DNA from: Cytospora piceicola
Taxonomy: Eukaryota > Ascomycota > Sordariomycetes > Diaporthales > Cytosporaceae
DNA: 64,000 nt
Direction: 5' to 3'
Assembly: GCA_023375675.1 (NCBI GenBank)
Contig: JALQBC010000026.1
Coordinates: forward strand, 62,001-126,000
The position numbers were made by a program, and so were the translations under genes. Shown one piece after another: positions 44,437 through 56,216 of this stretch. How positions within the stretch are numbered: position 1 is the stretch's first letter; each line of letters begins with the position of its first letter. The notes under the pieces were generated by a model, which was not told where the DNA came from, did no database searches, and worked only from the letters and a program-made list of their open reading frames with translations.

Positions 44437-46725
44437 ACTGCAGGTGTGTTTTTTATTTTGGTATCAAGGTTATCAAGGATATCAAGATGGGCTGTTGAGG
44501 GTAAAGGTTGGTTGGCTTCGCAGGTTGTTGAAAGAGTCTTGTTTGGAGGGGCATTTTCTGGGAGTTTCCGCTCAGATCCTCTTGGCGGGGCTTTCGATGT
44601 CATCAATGCCTGCCGGCTTATGTGTACACAGTACCTAGGTACATGTACAATGTACGACCTTCGTGTGGGGCCACAGGCGAAGCTAAGCTGACAGGCTGAC
44701 TGTGCAACATCGAACTCACCAGGCCGACCAATTTATGTACTGTAGAAACCGGCCAACCCTAGACCGCCCCTTCGATATCACCAAAACCCTCAACCTTTGA
44801 CCGTCATTTACTCAAAAACCATAGGGCGTGTGACATTGATTCTGGTACCTGTCTGCTTGAAATTCTTTGCCATTTTTTATGATACCAATTATCATCCAAA
44901 AGCCGTTGTTATAGTAGGCATATATTCAGAGTGCCATATATAATTATTTGGTTGGTTTCTAAATTGGATTTCACTGCGATTTTAGGCATGGCGAGGGGGC
45001 ATCAGCCCTGCCTGCCCGCCCAGGGACCTCAGCTCCCATTACCTGTGTACTTAAGTACCTTTAGGGTCACCTGGAGCAACTAGGAGTTTCTTCCTTTCTC
45101 CTCGAGCTGTCGCCCAGCCAAGTTTTCCCATCTCTGAGCCTGCCATCATCGCAAATCTTGCATGAAAAGAGCAGTCTCTTTTCAGGTCCTTTTCACTTTA
45201 ATGGTTGTTGCAGCTACGACGACTGGTTGGCCAGACGACATTGCAGCCTGTTCCTCTCGCCCTCTACAGCAGTCCCAAGCATGTCATGGAAGTCAAGTCT
45301 TTGGATGGCAGGCTTCAAGTCCTCCTATCATATACCTGTCACCCCTTCACCTAAAATTAATAGGGTTAAGAACACAAGTCACAGCTCTGCCTGACTCTAT
45401 TTCATACGCCCGTGGACCTCAGGCGAGGCAGGGTCATTATATGTATACACTTCTGCTTCTATTCTCTTAAGATGAACAATGCCTTATACATGCTCTTTGC
45501 AATCATTTTGCAAATGCTGAAATTGGCTACGGATGATTGCTTAACCTCTATCTCAACCCCTTCAATCGTGATTTTGGATACAATGCTGGGTGGTTTTGCT
45601 GGGCACCAATGTCTCAATGTGAGCACTTGAGATCAAGAACTGGATGTGCTTCCTCATGCTAGGCTGCTGAAGCAAGGGAAGAAGCAAGGACACATCACAT
45701 AGGGCCCTCACCACGCTGGCGATACTTCTAGTGAAGGCATCACAGGGAGGGCAACAAAGCTTCCAGACTGGAGAAGGGGCTACCGAGATATTATTCCCAG
45801 CGACACCGGGGGCTCTTGTGGAGATCGTGACAAACCCAAGGCAAGAGGACAAATGAAGAGGGAACCCCGAGTATTGTCATAGGGACAATCATCACACTTG
45901 AGCTGGTGCTTGGTTGTGCCAAACAAGTCGATAGGCCAGGCTGAGGAGGAGACGAAGAGGTATCTCAGGGGGTGCCATGCCCTGGGCCATCTCGACTCCA
46001 TGGTATTCGAAAGGATGCACTGCTTGCAAAAAGAAAAAGAAGCAAGTTGCCCATATATGTAACAGGCTTTGTAAATGCGAACATGATGGGAACTCACAGG
46101 TCCAGGAACCTGTACCTCACTGGCATGCTCGCCAGTGATTTGGAAGAGCGAGAGCAGAAGGGCAAAGAAGGAGGCACCAGAAGATTCATTCCTATGGATC
46201 ATCTGCTCTGGTGGGCACTAACTGTATGGGAGTGACGAGAGTCACATCGGTGAAGGTATGAAGTGAGGAGGACAGCTGAGTTGGACAACAGATATAGAGG
46301 TCAGGTCCCCAGGGGGCCTTCATGCCATCTAGGAGTGTAGGTACTAAAGGAAGAAGAAAACGTCGTGTGGCGTCTGTGATGGCTGTCCTCACCCCCAACT
46401 CAGCTTTACCTCCTTCTGGTGAATACAGCTCGACGGGGGCTTCGACGGGGAGCTTTTCAACCCAACCTTTTTCGACGCTCCCTTTCCTAAACTCCCACCT
46501 ACCTTTCAATCCTTCCAACCTAACCTTGTTCGACGCTACTGCTCTACCTTCATACTTCCAACGTCGCTCACTGTCTTCACCCCCTACTACGATATTCACA
46601 AATCTTCTCTACCTCGCTGACGGCTATCGTTGTCCACGATCTCACTGCTATCAGCCCTAGTCGACGACTCTCGTTGAGCATAATCGCAGGCATCACCACT
46701 ATCGCTTTTGTGCGACGGTCTCACT
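44437..46725. other. intergenic, 2.3 kb
   Basis: Contains TACCTAGGTA at 44632-44641, an AT-rich stretch at about 44870-44970, and one candidate small secreted protein (45162-45470, listed). On the minus strand, 46199-45565 shows a Cys-rich open stretch (KCDDCPYDN, KLCCPPCDAF) in two frames that I could not join. The last part before 46726 is probably the leader of the next gene. Confidence 0.4.
45162..45470 (+). CDS. candidate small secreted protein
   Basis: A 102-residue frame beginning MKRAVSFQVLFTLMVVAATTTGW, which has the basic start, hydrophobic core and small residues of a signal peptide. The remainder has only two Cys (one in IAACSS, one in ACHG) and no recognisable domain; the C-terminal half becomes hydrophobic and is less convincing, so a real gene might splice before it. 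No homologue is known to me. It could be chance. Confidence 0.25.
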   Translation: MKRAVSFQVLFTLMVVAATTTGWPDDIAACSSRPLQQSQACHGSQVFGWQASSPPIIYLSPLHLKLIGLRTQVTALPDSISYARGPQARQGHYMYTLLLLFS

Positions 46726-49700
46726 ATGGAGGGGCAATCAGGTCTTAAGAAGCCTTCAGGTAAGTCTTTAGGCGTTACACAGGCTCGCGACTGTTGAAGC
46801 TTTGCTTTACACCTTCGCGCATCACCTTCACGCGTCACCGCCGTCACCGCACGCATCGCCATCTTGATTTATCTCGAAGCTGCCTCCTTCAAACATTCTA
46901 TGCCTGCGTACGAGAGAGATCGATAGTCTGACTAAAGTCCATAGGAGGTCGAAAGAAGAATCGCAAGAACAAGAAGCACCACAAGGAGTCCTGCAAAGAT
47001 AGCCAGACAAGCCCTTCGCAAGAGGACCTCCCTCAACAGCAGGAGCCCGCTGGTGCTGAACCTGATGAGGAGCCCAACCCATTGTTTCAAGGCTCACTGG
47101 ATTATCATAAATTCCTGCACCAGTCTTCGAATGTCAAGTCTAACCCCAAGCTGGCCCAGTCACCTACAACCGCATCTTCATTTTCTGCTCCTCCAGTCAC
47201 CCCAAAGAACAAGTACGATGGAGATGTTGGTCTGAACGACATCAGTGCCCCTAGTACTGCATTCAAGATCAAGTCCAGCAAGGGCAAGGAGAAAGAAGGT
47301 GCATTCCCAACGCCCTCAAGAAAGGCATCTCAGTACCTCTCCGAGAAGGACTCCACTGAGACCATGTGAGTTCCGCCATGACTGCAACGAAAACTCCAGC
47401 TTGAGACTGATGCCCACTTCCCCTTAGAAAACCCTTCCATACGCTTCGGGAGCACCGTTCGCAGTCCCAGTTTGAGCAGGCTGGTAGGGCCGAAGCTTCA
47501 AGGAAGATATCCCATTCTGATCTAAGCGTCTTGACTGAGATTCCTGCCACTTTGACGTCTTCGGCCATCACATCCTCCTCACCCCTTTCAGTTGCTCCCC
47601 TCACACCAGGGAGCCTCCGGAGTACTCGGACTCTACAGAGTATTCCCTCGGGCCCTCTTAGCACCATTTCTTACAAGGAGATTGACCCAGCCAAACTCCA
47701 ACCGTTTATCGGTCCGTTGACAAAACAACAACCCCCTCCCAATCGTCCCCTCCCTCCCCTCCCGTTCCCATCGCCCATCAAGCGACGCGCCCACCGCGAC
47801 AAGTCAACAGCCAGCATGGCGGACGACTACAAGAACGGCGATCAAGAGCTTGCAGAAAAGGGCGCCAAACAGAGCATGGAGGAGATGGCGATGCCACCTG
47901 TCGGCGAGAAGAAGGGTAAAGGCTTACGAAAGAAGATCTCCAAGTTTTTCTCTGGTGACCAGTCCTCGAAATCTGGCGACACGGCCGCCACGACAGACTT
48001 CAGACCTCTCTCGATTGACGCTCCACGCGACTCCAAGTCTTTCTCAGACATCTTTGATGATGTTTACTACGCAGCTGGTGGTCCACCCATTCCTGGACGC
48101 TCTTCTTACAACTCAGGCCGTAGCTCGCAACAAAAATCTGGACGCGCCTCTCGCCAGTCTGGCGGAGGTGCCATGTCTGTTGTATCTGGCGAAGTCTGGC
48201 CCCGACCATCCTCCCAACTTGACCAAATGGGCCCACCTTCGCGACGAGCACCGACGCCTCCGGCGACTTCGCCCTCGATCGAGCCTCCTCCTCTTACCGA
48301 GCACCCTGCCCTCCGAGGCGATCTGCCTTTGCAAGCACAGTGGAGACTGATCGATACCAAGTCTGTACCCCCGCCCGGGCCTGCTTTGCAATCACCGTCT
48401 CAGGATATTCCCGACCTCAACGTCACGCGTCAACGCCCCGCTGATATTGATACGGGCGTTCGAAAGTCGTCTAGATCGGTGTCTTCTGTCCTGGAGGCCA
48501 CAACAAAGCCAAGGTCGGTGAAGGAGGAACCACGGACAACACTCACCGCACAATGCATTGACACAGAGGACGTGGACCCCCTGCCAGCCTTCGATCGCAC
48601 AGTCGATCTCACACTGCATAGGAAATCGAGAAAGGAAGGAGACTGCGTCGTTGCTTCCATCCCCAGACCATCGAACAAGTTCACGCATGTGCGGAAGCTG
48701 TTCATCGAAGAGTATTCCAACGGACGACCCTTTACCAGATACAACAGGAAGAAGCGCTTCAGGTACTTCGACCTTCCTGACAAGATTCGGTTCGAAATCG
48801 TGCGGCATATCATTGCAGACAGCCACAGTGAAAAGCCCGTCTTGCTCAATGGCAAGCGACAAGCCCACCCAGCCTGGCCAGATGATGCCTTTGTCACTCT
48901 GTGGTCCGTCCTCGGGCCTCTTCAGACGTACCTCTGGGCCAGCCCTGGTATGCGTGCTGATATCATGGTCACCCTGCTTCTGACGCGCTCGTTCCACGTC
49001 ATCTACAGCCCCTTCGTGAAGGAGAAATCCTCACCCCTCGCCACCCAGTGGCTTATGCGCTACCTGCACATGATGCAGGATGTGCGTCTCGAACTGGACA
49101 TGACCAAGCTCGGCTTCGGTCACAGCTGGGAGTCGACCATGCTGAGCAACCAACTTCCTGCCATTGGCGATTTGGTCTGGAACTTCACCGAGAAGATGCT
49201 CACCCGCGACGAAAAGAACAACGCACTCGGTCGATTGACTGTTCACTGTCGCCGATACTTTGGATATCGTCAAGGCAAGAACCCTCTCGAGGGAAATGAG
49301 GACGCCTACCGGTACCCGCTCCCTGGCAGTGACAAGAACGACCCTCGTGCTCTCAACCTCTGCGAGGATGGCTCACCTTACAACCCCAACCAGCCCTGGA
49401 ACTACAACCGCCAAGCTCCAAGCCTGCCGCCTTCAGCCAAGAACCCATACTCTGGACACCGCCGTCACCATGCAGATCGGCTTTACCGCGTGCCGTACGT
49501 CAACGAACGTCAGTTGTCCGTCGCCGATTCACTGCGCAAGCTCGTCGGCCGAGTCGAGACGATTCGCATGGTCGGATTCAGTGAGCAATGGAGCTACTTG
49601 ACGCATGAGGCGCTGTGGCCCAAGGAAGAGAAGGACGCCATCCCGTCGGAAATCAAGCACATCCACATCGACCGCTACACGCCCTCGCGCCACGACTACG

Positions 49701-50362
49701 TTGCTCCTGGCCACGCCATCTATCTCGACTTTGGCATCCACCAGGGCATCCACCGCTACCCGCCGCTGCCCGACTCGGAGCCCATGGTCTGTGTCGACTA
49801 CGACATTGAGAACGACCTCTACGTGGAGATCGGCTCGGGAAAGGTCTTGACCGTTACGGAGAACGGCGCCGAGTTCGTCGCCCGCGTCCGGGGTCCTAAC
49901 ATCCCCGTTCTTGCTAGGGCTCCGAGCCCAAAGCTCTGTGGTCCTCCTGTCTCTCGCGGTTCGCCCGCACTCGTCGTCAAGCCCTCGCGTATTCCTACGC
50001 CCAAGGATCGCCGCAATCTCAGCCCGACCATGGAAGCCATGCGCAAGGGCACTCCTACCAAGGCAGCGCAGCTGTTGGGTCTGCCCGGAACGAGTGTCAC
50101 CAATACTCTGATGAGTGATCAAATGGGCGATGGCGAGGACTACGAGGATTTCGAGACTCCCACCAAGTCTCGCACCGTCAGCAACACATCAGCCAAGACT
50201 GAGAATATGTCGGTGCAGCCTGAAGGGGATCGCATGGGTGAGCTTGTGCCCCAGAACAGCCGGTCTAGCTCTACCATCAGCAACGGCGCACCAAAATCCG
50301 GTAGGATCTCGAGCAAGAGATCATTCCTCCTGCTTGGTGGATCCCGCAAGAAGAGCCCTTGA
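46726..50362 (+). CDS. large conserved protein with F-box-like segment
   Basis: Three exons, 46726-46759, 46945-47365 and 47428-50362; 1129 residues. The N-terminal half (to about residue 560) is disordered, Ser/Pro/Lys-rich, with a basic start (GGRKKNRKNKKHHK) and a Pro-rich stretch PPPNRPLPPLPFPSP that could bind SH3 domains. A folded region begins near residue 590: RYFDLPDKIRFEIVRHIIA resembles the first helices of an F-box. It is followed by about 270 well-ordered residues with many aromatic positions (LWSVLGPLQTYLWASPGM, LTRSFHVIYSPFV, HIHIDRYTPSRHDYV). The C-terminus is disordered again and ends in a basic SKRSFLLLGGSRKKSP. If the F-box is real, the protein could be an SCF ubiquitin-ligase adaptor, but I cannot assign a role. 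Confidence 0.85.
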
Positions 50363-51914
50363 TTGGATGACGAGGGCATAGGCGATACTACGACTCCTGA
50401 TGCAATGACGCCGCGTTTCCTTTTTTCTTTTCTTTTTTGAAACTCCCCGGGACTTTCCTCGAGGAAAATTCAGCAACACGATACAAATGCTTCGAAAGCA
50501 CAGGAGTGATTCCCTTCTTCTCCAAGAACGAATCAATGCATCGATTGAAGTGTTTACGAATTCCATTTCTTTTCCGCGTTCGAACGGCTACAGAATTCTA
50601 CGGCCCTGAAGGTCGCCGGGAGGACTTTCCGCTTTAAGCGTGTGTCCAGCACATTCTTGCTAGCCGTTTACGATCTCTTGTTTCTTCCCCCCGGATCTCC
50701 ATTTCTCAGTCTGGATTAGATGCTGGTATCAAGAGGCCGAGGCTCAATAACAATATCACTCCGGTCATTGAGCTGATTATGAGACCGGCTTCACGCATCA
50801 CTTTGAACACGAACATCATATTTCCTTTGTTTTCGTTTCATGCCTGATCCTCGCGTCAACCCACCCCCTTCACCTCTCGAGTTCGCTTTCGAGCGTGTTT
50901 CTACTACTATGTCAAAATGATACCCAGGCTCGCCGCTGACTTAAATTCTGAAGCAGCACTTGCCTATGCATGTTGGTTTGCAATATAGATTAGTTAAGAA
51001 GCACTAGAGAACAACCACGCAATAAAAACCAGAATTGTTATGAAACTATCGAGGCCGAGATTCTCGTGTGTTCTGAGCACTTCCTTCCGAGGATTACGTG
51101 CGCAATTCCAGAATCATGAGTAGGTAGTTAAGCTCGATCTACCTTGACCTGGACAATCTCGATCGTCACCAGGCAGCTCGGCAATCGCTAACTTTGAACA
51201 TCCTCTCCAACACCTTCGATTTCCCAGCAGCAGCTCTGCTAACTGAGGTCTCAGGGTACTACAAAGTCACATACGTCGAGGATGACTCCATCCCTGCGTT
51301 GCCCAGTCAAGCCCTTGTGAACGGATCCTTGATCATGTTATTACGAATGACTCCAAGGTCATGTCTCCGCATAACGCGTAGGATGTCTTCTTGGACACTT
51401 GGAAGCCCAAAAGGCCAAGTTATTATGCATGCCCATTATTCCGACATTAGGATGAAACAACTATCTTGGGTTGATATGGGGATACCTACAGCAGCCTTTG
51501 GCGGAGTATTACTCAAGAAGCTCCTGAAAAATGTAGATCTCGATGTATGTATGTCTACCGGTACCGATGTGTGGTGGAACTGGCGGAAATGGCGGTGACG
51601 GATGAATCCCTACTGCAGGATTCGATCCTTCACAATGCAAGTGACAGCTGTGGAGAGAGGTAGTTATAGCTACTGGCCAGGCTCGTCGGAAAGGACTATA
51701 TTACCTGGCCCTGGCCCAGTGATCACACTATATGGCGCCCACAGATTCCTTGATTTGTTTTGTCTTTGCCCAAGCAAAAACCATTGTTGATTCATGCATC
51801 TAGAGTCTACAAAGCTTCCTCCGTTTCCCAGCTGCGTCTCTATTTGCCCAACCTGACGAACTTGCTGAGCCTCCATGCAACTCCTCAGACTTGAAGAAGA
51901 TGTTGCTTTACCGG
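50363..51914. other. intergenic, 1.55 kb
   Basis: No supported gene. A plus-strand frame at 51194-51598 is open but shows no family, signal or splice logic. Confidence 0.45.
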
Positions 51915-53788
51915 ATGAAGTCTCTTGTGCGCTTGACTTTGGCTGGATTGGCCGGACTGGTTTGTGCCCACGAATTTGAGGCCGCCGATTTCAGCGTCAC
52001 ACAGGCTCTTCTTGAACACGGAGTGAACATTCTTGCGATCCCACAGCTCGCTGCTCTTGTCGATCATTGTTCGGCCTCCGCATGCAGTGTCGCCGTGAGC
52101 TGATATACAAACTCCCAATACCCTTTGGTTTTGCTAAGCTCGCATAGTGTGATTCTCTCCGCGAGATCTACGACGCTGATACTATCAGCACACAGAATGA
52201 GACAACCTACACCGAATTCACCGCCTCCTACTGGTCAAAAATACAGGGAAACGCTCAGCCTCACTGCATATTCTACCCGTCAACGCCTTCTCAAGTGTCC
52301 GTCTTGGTCCTTTTATCACGGTTAACACAATGTCCTTTCGCCGCGAAGAGTGGTGGCCATTCAGCCTTCGCGGGAGCATCAAGTATCCATGGGGGAATCA
52401 CTCTCTCTTTCCAAAGGCTCAACGACATTCAACTGTCGACAGACCACAAGACGGTCGCTATCCAGCCTGGAAATACTTGGTCGGCTATCTATAGGGAACT
52501 GGCTCAGTATGACCTCGCCGTGATTGGCGGAAGGTCTGCACCCATTGGTATTGGTGGCCTGACAACTGGAGGTACGTCTGCAACAAGATTGTGTTTTCGC
52601 ATACTTGGAAACGGATCACTCTAACATTCTCTTAAGGCGGTATTTCTTTCTTCAGCAGTATCTACGGGTTGGCCTGTGATAATGTTGCCAGTTACGACGT
52701 GAGTGAAGCCCGGGCACTCCCTAATCATGCTTCGATACCTTGTAGATATCACACGCCTTGTTATTGACATGAGAATATAGGTTGTGACGGCCAGTGGTGC
52801 TATTATAACCGTGAGTTCATCGCAGTACCCAGACCTGTTCTGGGCACTCCGCGGTGGTGGAAACAACTTTGGCCTCGTAGTGAATTTCACACTCGAGACC
52901 ATATCTCTCCCAGGATCCGAGTTGTGGGGAGGGACCAGGACGTACACGGAAGAGAGCTTCCCGGCAGTTATCGACGCATTCGCAAGCCTCATTGCCGACT
53001 CACCCAGCGACCCAAAGGCCGGGACGTGGGTATCCTGGATTACGTACCAGGGGATGAACCTCGCGATGACCGAGCTGTGGTATGCTGAGCCAAATGGGCA
53101 GAACGCTGCCATATTTGACAAGTCCAACAAGATCGTACCGCTGTCAGATGCTACACAGAACTGGGATCTGGCAGACTACACAATCAAAATTGATGCGGAA
53201 GACTTGAACGGTTACCGCGAAGTCTACTACTGCTTAACTACCAAAGCCTCTCTCGAGGTGGCTGAGGCAGCCAAGGAAATATTCTTTGAGGAAATCAAGC
53301 CCGTGTTGGGGCTTGATGGGGCCTTGCCAATCATGATATGGCAGGCCTTGACCGTCGGTAAGCAATGAAATCGGATTTGGGAGCTCGCGTTTGCTGACGA
53401 TCGGATTCCAGGCCAGTTGAAGGCTATGGCGAAGAACGGGGGCAACCCACTCGGTCTGTCAGCTGAAGACGGACCTATCTATCTGATTCTTCTCATCTGC
53501 TGGTGGAAAGAGGAAAAGGACGATGCAGCTATATACCAGATGATGTCTACGGCTCTGGAGAGGATCAAGGCTAAGGCTGTTTCTCTGGGAAAACAAAACG
53601 ACTACGTCTATATGAACTACGCAAGTATGTTCCAGGACGTTATTAGCAGTTACGGGCCTGATAACAAAGCCAGGCTAAAGGACATCGCAACCAAGTATGA
53701 CCCTACCCGATTATTCCAGGAACTGCAGCCGGGCTACTTCAAGCTGGATGGGCCGCCTGTGAGTGACTCTGGGTACTTTTCTTTTTAG
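51915..53788 (+). CDS. secreted FAD-linked oxidase, berberine-bridge-enzyme type
   Basis: Five exons: 51915-52094, 52148-52571, 52637-52698, 52781-53357 and 53412-53788; 539 residues. A signal peptide (MKSLVRLTLAGLAGLVCA) precedes the PCMH-type FAD-binding domain. Landmarks: QPHCIFYPSTPSQVSVLV, the AKSGGHS loop whose His normally carries FAD through a covalent 8-alpha bond, GGRSAPIGIGGLTTGGGISF and WALRGGGNNFGLV. The C-terminus has the BBE domain (MNYASMFQDVISSYG, LKDIATKYDPTRLFQ). The cysteine that makes the second FAD bond in bicovalent members is not at the usual place (GLTTGGGISFFSSIYG), so a single covalent bond is likely. Such enzymes oxidise sugars, alcohols, alkaloids or polyketides using oxygen; the substrate is open. 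Confidence 0.93.
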
Positions 53789-54474
53789 GCATGATAACTA
53801 GGACTGAGGATAAACAACATACGATCTTACATGTGCATCCTCTCATATTAATATCGCTCCCGTACACGTTGCACGTCCAGGGATGTCAGAGTCGGAACCT
53901 TATATGATTACTTGAGTATGTAATATTATTACGCCAGCCTTGAGCATTGCCATATGGTGAGTACACATGCCGCAGGCTGTCATAATCATGATTAATTATA
54001 TATCTTCACCTCGTGCAGTACTGTGGCTACAATTGTTGATCGCTTGGGATCCACCAACCGAGAATGAGCAGTGTATCGTAGGACTACTTGAGGTCGGCAC
54101 TTCAGTAACGAGATAAGGGAGGACGAGTGGCTGGGCATACCCATTTTTAAACGCAGGCCGGCCGGCCAATACTAAAATCAACGTGGTTGCGCCCGAAAAC
54201 AAGGATTCATACAAGCTTAAACGCGAAGGATTCGAAAACCCACAACAGGACAGCTATGTAACCACTCACGCAGACTTGTTGATGAAGGGATCAAGGATCC
54301 TCCGGGATGGGTTCTGCTCAGCTGAGGAGTTTTAGGCAGCCACCGAAAGAGACCGTCAATTTGTCTTGAGTGAATTGAATTCCTCTTGTTTTACCTACTA
54401 CTACCCAATTGCCATGGGATTTTATCTCCTCGAAGTCTTGGTTGTAGTTGTGGCGATAGTTGACACCTGACAAA
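53789..54474. other. intergenic
   Basis: No gene seen. Confidence 0.5.
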
Positions 54475-55397
54475 ATGTTGCGACTCCGTCACATCACAGC
54501 TGCGGCGTCAGTGCTCCTGTCAAGGATACCGGGGGCCCTCGCCGACGATACCGTCCAATTCCTCTATCCGGTTGATGATGGGCTGACCTACTACTACCTC
54601 GACCGAATCGACGTATCGTACAATACCAACTACAGCGAACCGTTCTTATACACTTGGTGTGTCCTAGACGGCAACGTTAATGAGGCCCAGTCAGACCGTC
54701 CAGATGCGTACAATGCGACAACGGAGATCACGCTGGAATTCCCCAGCGAAACAAATAATCTCGTGTGTTGGTTCAACCTGCGAGGTGTTGACGTGGACAG
54801 CTCAGGTGAGGTGGGGACAAACTCGGCGGCTTGGACGTATGTCAACGTGACGCGGGAAGGAGGGCCTGTAGGTGGTACCCATCCTTTATCAAGTATGCGA
54901 TGCAATGCTGATCATTTATCATCAAACAGTCAACATTAGGTCTGCCCAACGCAACGGGGACCACTGGGACCCCAACCTCAACTCCCACTGCTAAAGCGTT
55001 AACGACAACAACGGTGACAGCCTCTGCTGCACCAGCATCGAGCAGCGGTCTGTCAACCGGAGCAAAAGCGGGCATCGGCGTTGGCGTTGCCATAGGGGCT
55101 GTTGCACTCGCTGCGATGGCCGGGGCGTTTCTTTTCCGGCGGCGGAAGAGGAGGAGCCAGGGAGGAACAGGTGCCGGGGAAGTAGGAGGCAGGATATCAC
55201 CACCGTCCTTTCAAGGCATGGCCGAGCTGGAGGAGCAGCAAGGATCGGCGGAGCTGGGTCATGTCATACCCTCCGCAGCGGTTTTCAAGGGGAAGTATGC
55301 GCCTGTTGCTCCGGAAACTCCTCAGGAATTGCCGGCGGATTATCCGGGCTCGGGGATCGCGCACCATGAGCTGCCGGCAGCTGTTAATTGTGAATAG
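54475..55397 (+). CDS. single-pass type I membrane protein with glycosylated ectodomain
   Basis: Exons 54475-54892 and 54940-55397; 291 residues. A signal peptide (to about residue 23, ending GALA) is followed by a beta-rich ectodomain of about 115 residues with two Cys (YTWCVLDG, NLVCWFNLRG) and N-glycosylation sites NYS, NAT and NVT. Next come a Thr/Pro/Ser-rich stalk and one membrane segment (IGVGVAIGAVALAAMAGAFLF), a stop-transfer RRRKRR, and a cytosolic tail of about 75 residues. The shape is that of fungal plasma-membrane sensors or Mid2/Skg6-like proteins, but the ectodomain is not one I can name. The acceptor ATTAG was chosen because it alone keeps the frame. It lies between two genes for secreted enzymes. 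Confidence 0.85.
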
Positions 55398-56216
55398 AGA
55401 GGACAGGCTGGAGAGCTGAGTAATAGGAGAAGGAGGTTGCGAGACCCATCCAAAGCGACCTTTTGTTTTGACTCCGGCACCGCGGTAGATAAACACTGAT
55501 TTCTAGAGAAGATACCATGGCGATTCTTATAGCGCTGAACCACTGACGCAAACGCGACTACGCGGCCATGGTCGGTAGGGAACCACCAGGTTGCAATAGT
55601 GATCTTGCCGTGATGACAACCAGACAGCTCAGAGTTCCCGTGTGTGCCGTGACCCGGTGGATTACCCCAGATATCCCCAGGATGTTTAGGTTCCATCGTC
55701 CCTGTTTCCCCACCAGACTCCTCATCACCGTTACATCGCGGTGGGGGTGGAGAACAACGATAGGTAGGAAGGAGATGCAGTCCGTCTGATATAAGAAGCA
55801 CGCAGGGTTCGCTCTACTCTTTGAGTGGAACATGATGCAGGCGCTCTAGTGCAGACACCTGGGTAAATACCGGAAATACGACTGTGTAAAACAGTATGCT
55901 ATCGTCATTGATAGCAGGCACCCGGCCTAAAAGGCACTGGGTATCTTAGTACCATGTGGTCAGACCAATTTATACATACACTAGTTGTAAGGTTCAGAAC
56001 CTACCTAGGTAGCTTCTTGACCGCGAAGATGGGTTCGGTCAGAAGGACCCATCTTGGCCTGGTTGCGTCACAAGTCCGCAAATCACCATACAGGAAAGAG
56101 TGCCGTCTCTCGCACATAAATGATACGAGACGCCTGGTTTCCGGATCTGTTATCAAGGGCCGTTCATATCCAAATCTTCCAAGGCTGGTCAGATTTCCGG
56201 CGAAAGGGAGCATAAT
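55398..56216. other. intergenic, contains TACCTAGGTA
   Basis: The palindrome is at 56002-56011, about 205 bases before the tannase-family ATG. No gene seen. Confidence 0.5.

Noticed and set aside
49529..50122. Minus-strand frame across the large F-box-like gene
   Set aside because: Antisense shadow in a GC-rich coding exon, without independent support.
51610..51640. Second B-box-like word (aggattcgatcct)
   Set aside because: The conserved G before the loop is missing and no cloverleaf can be folded around it.
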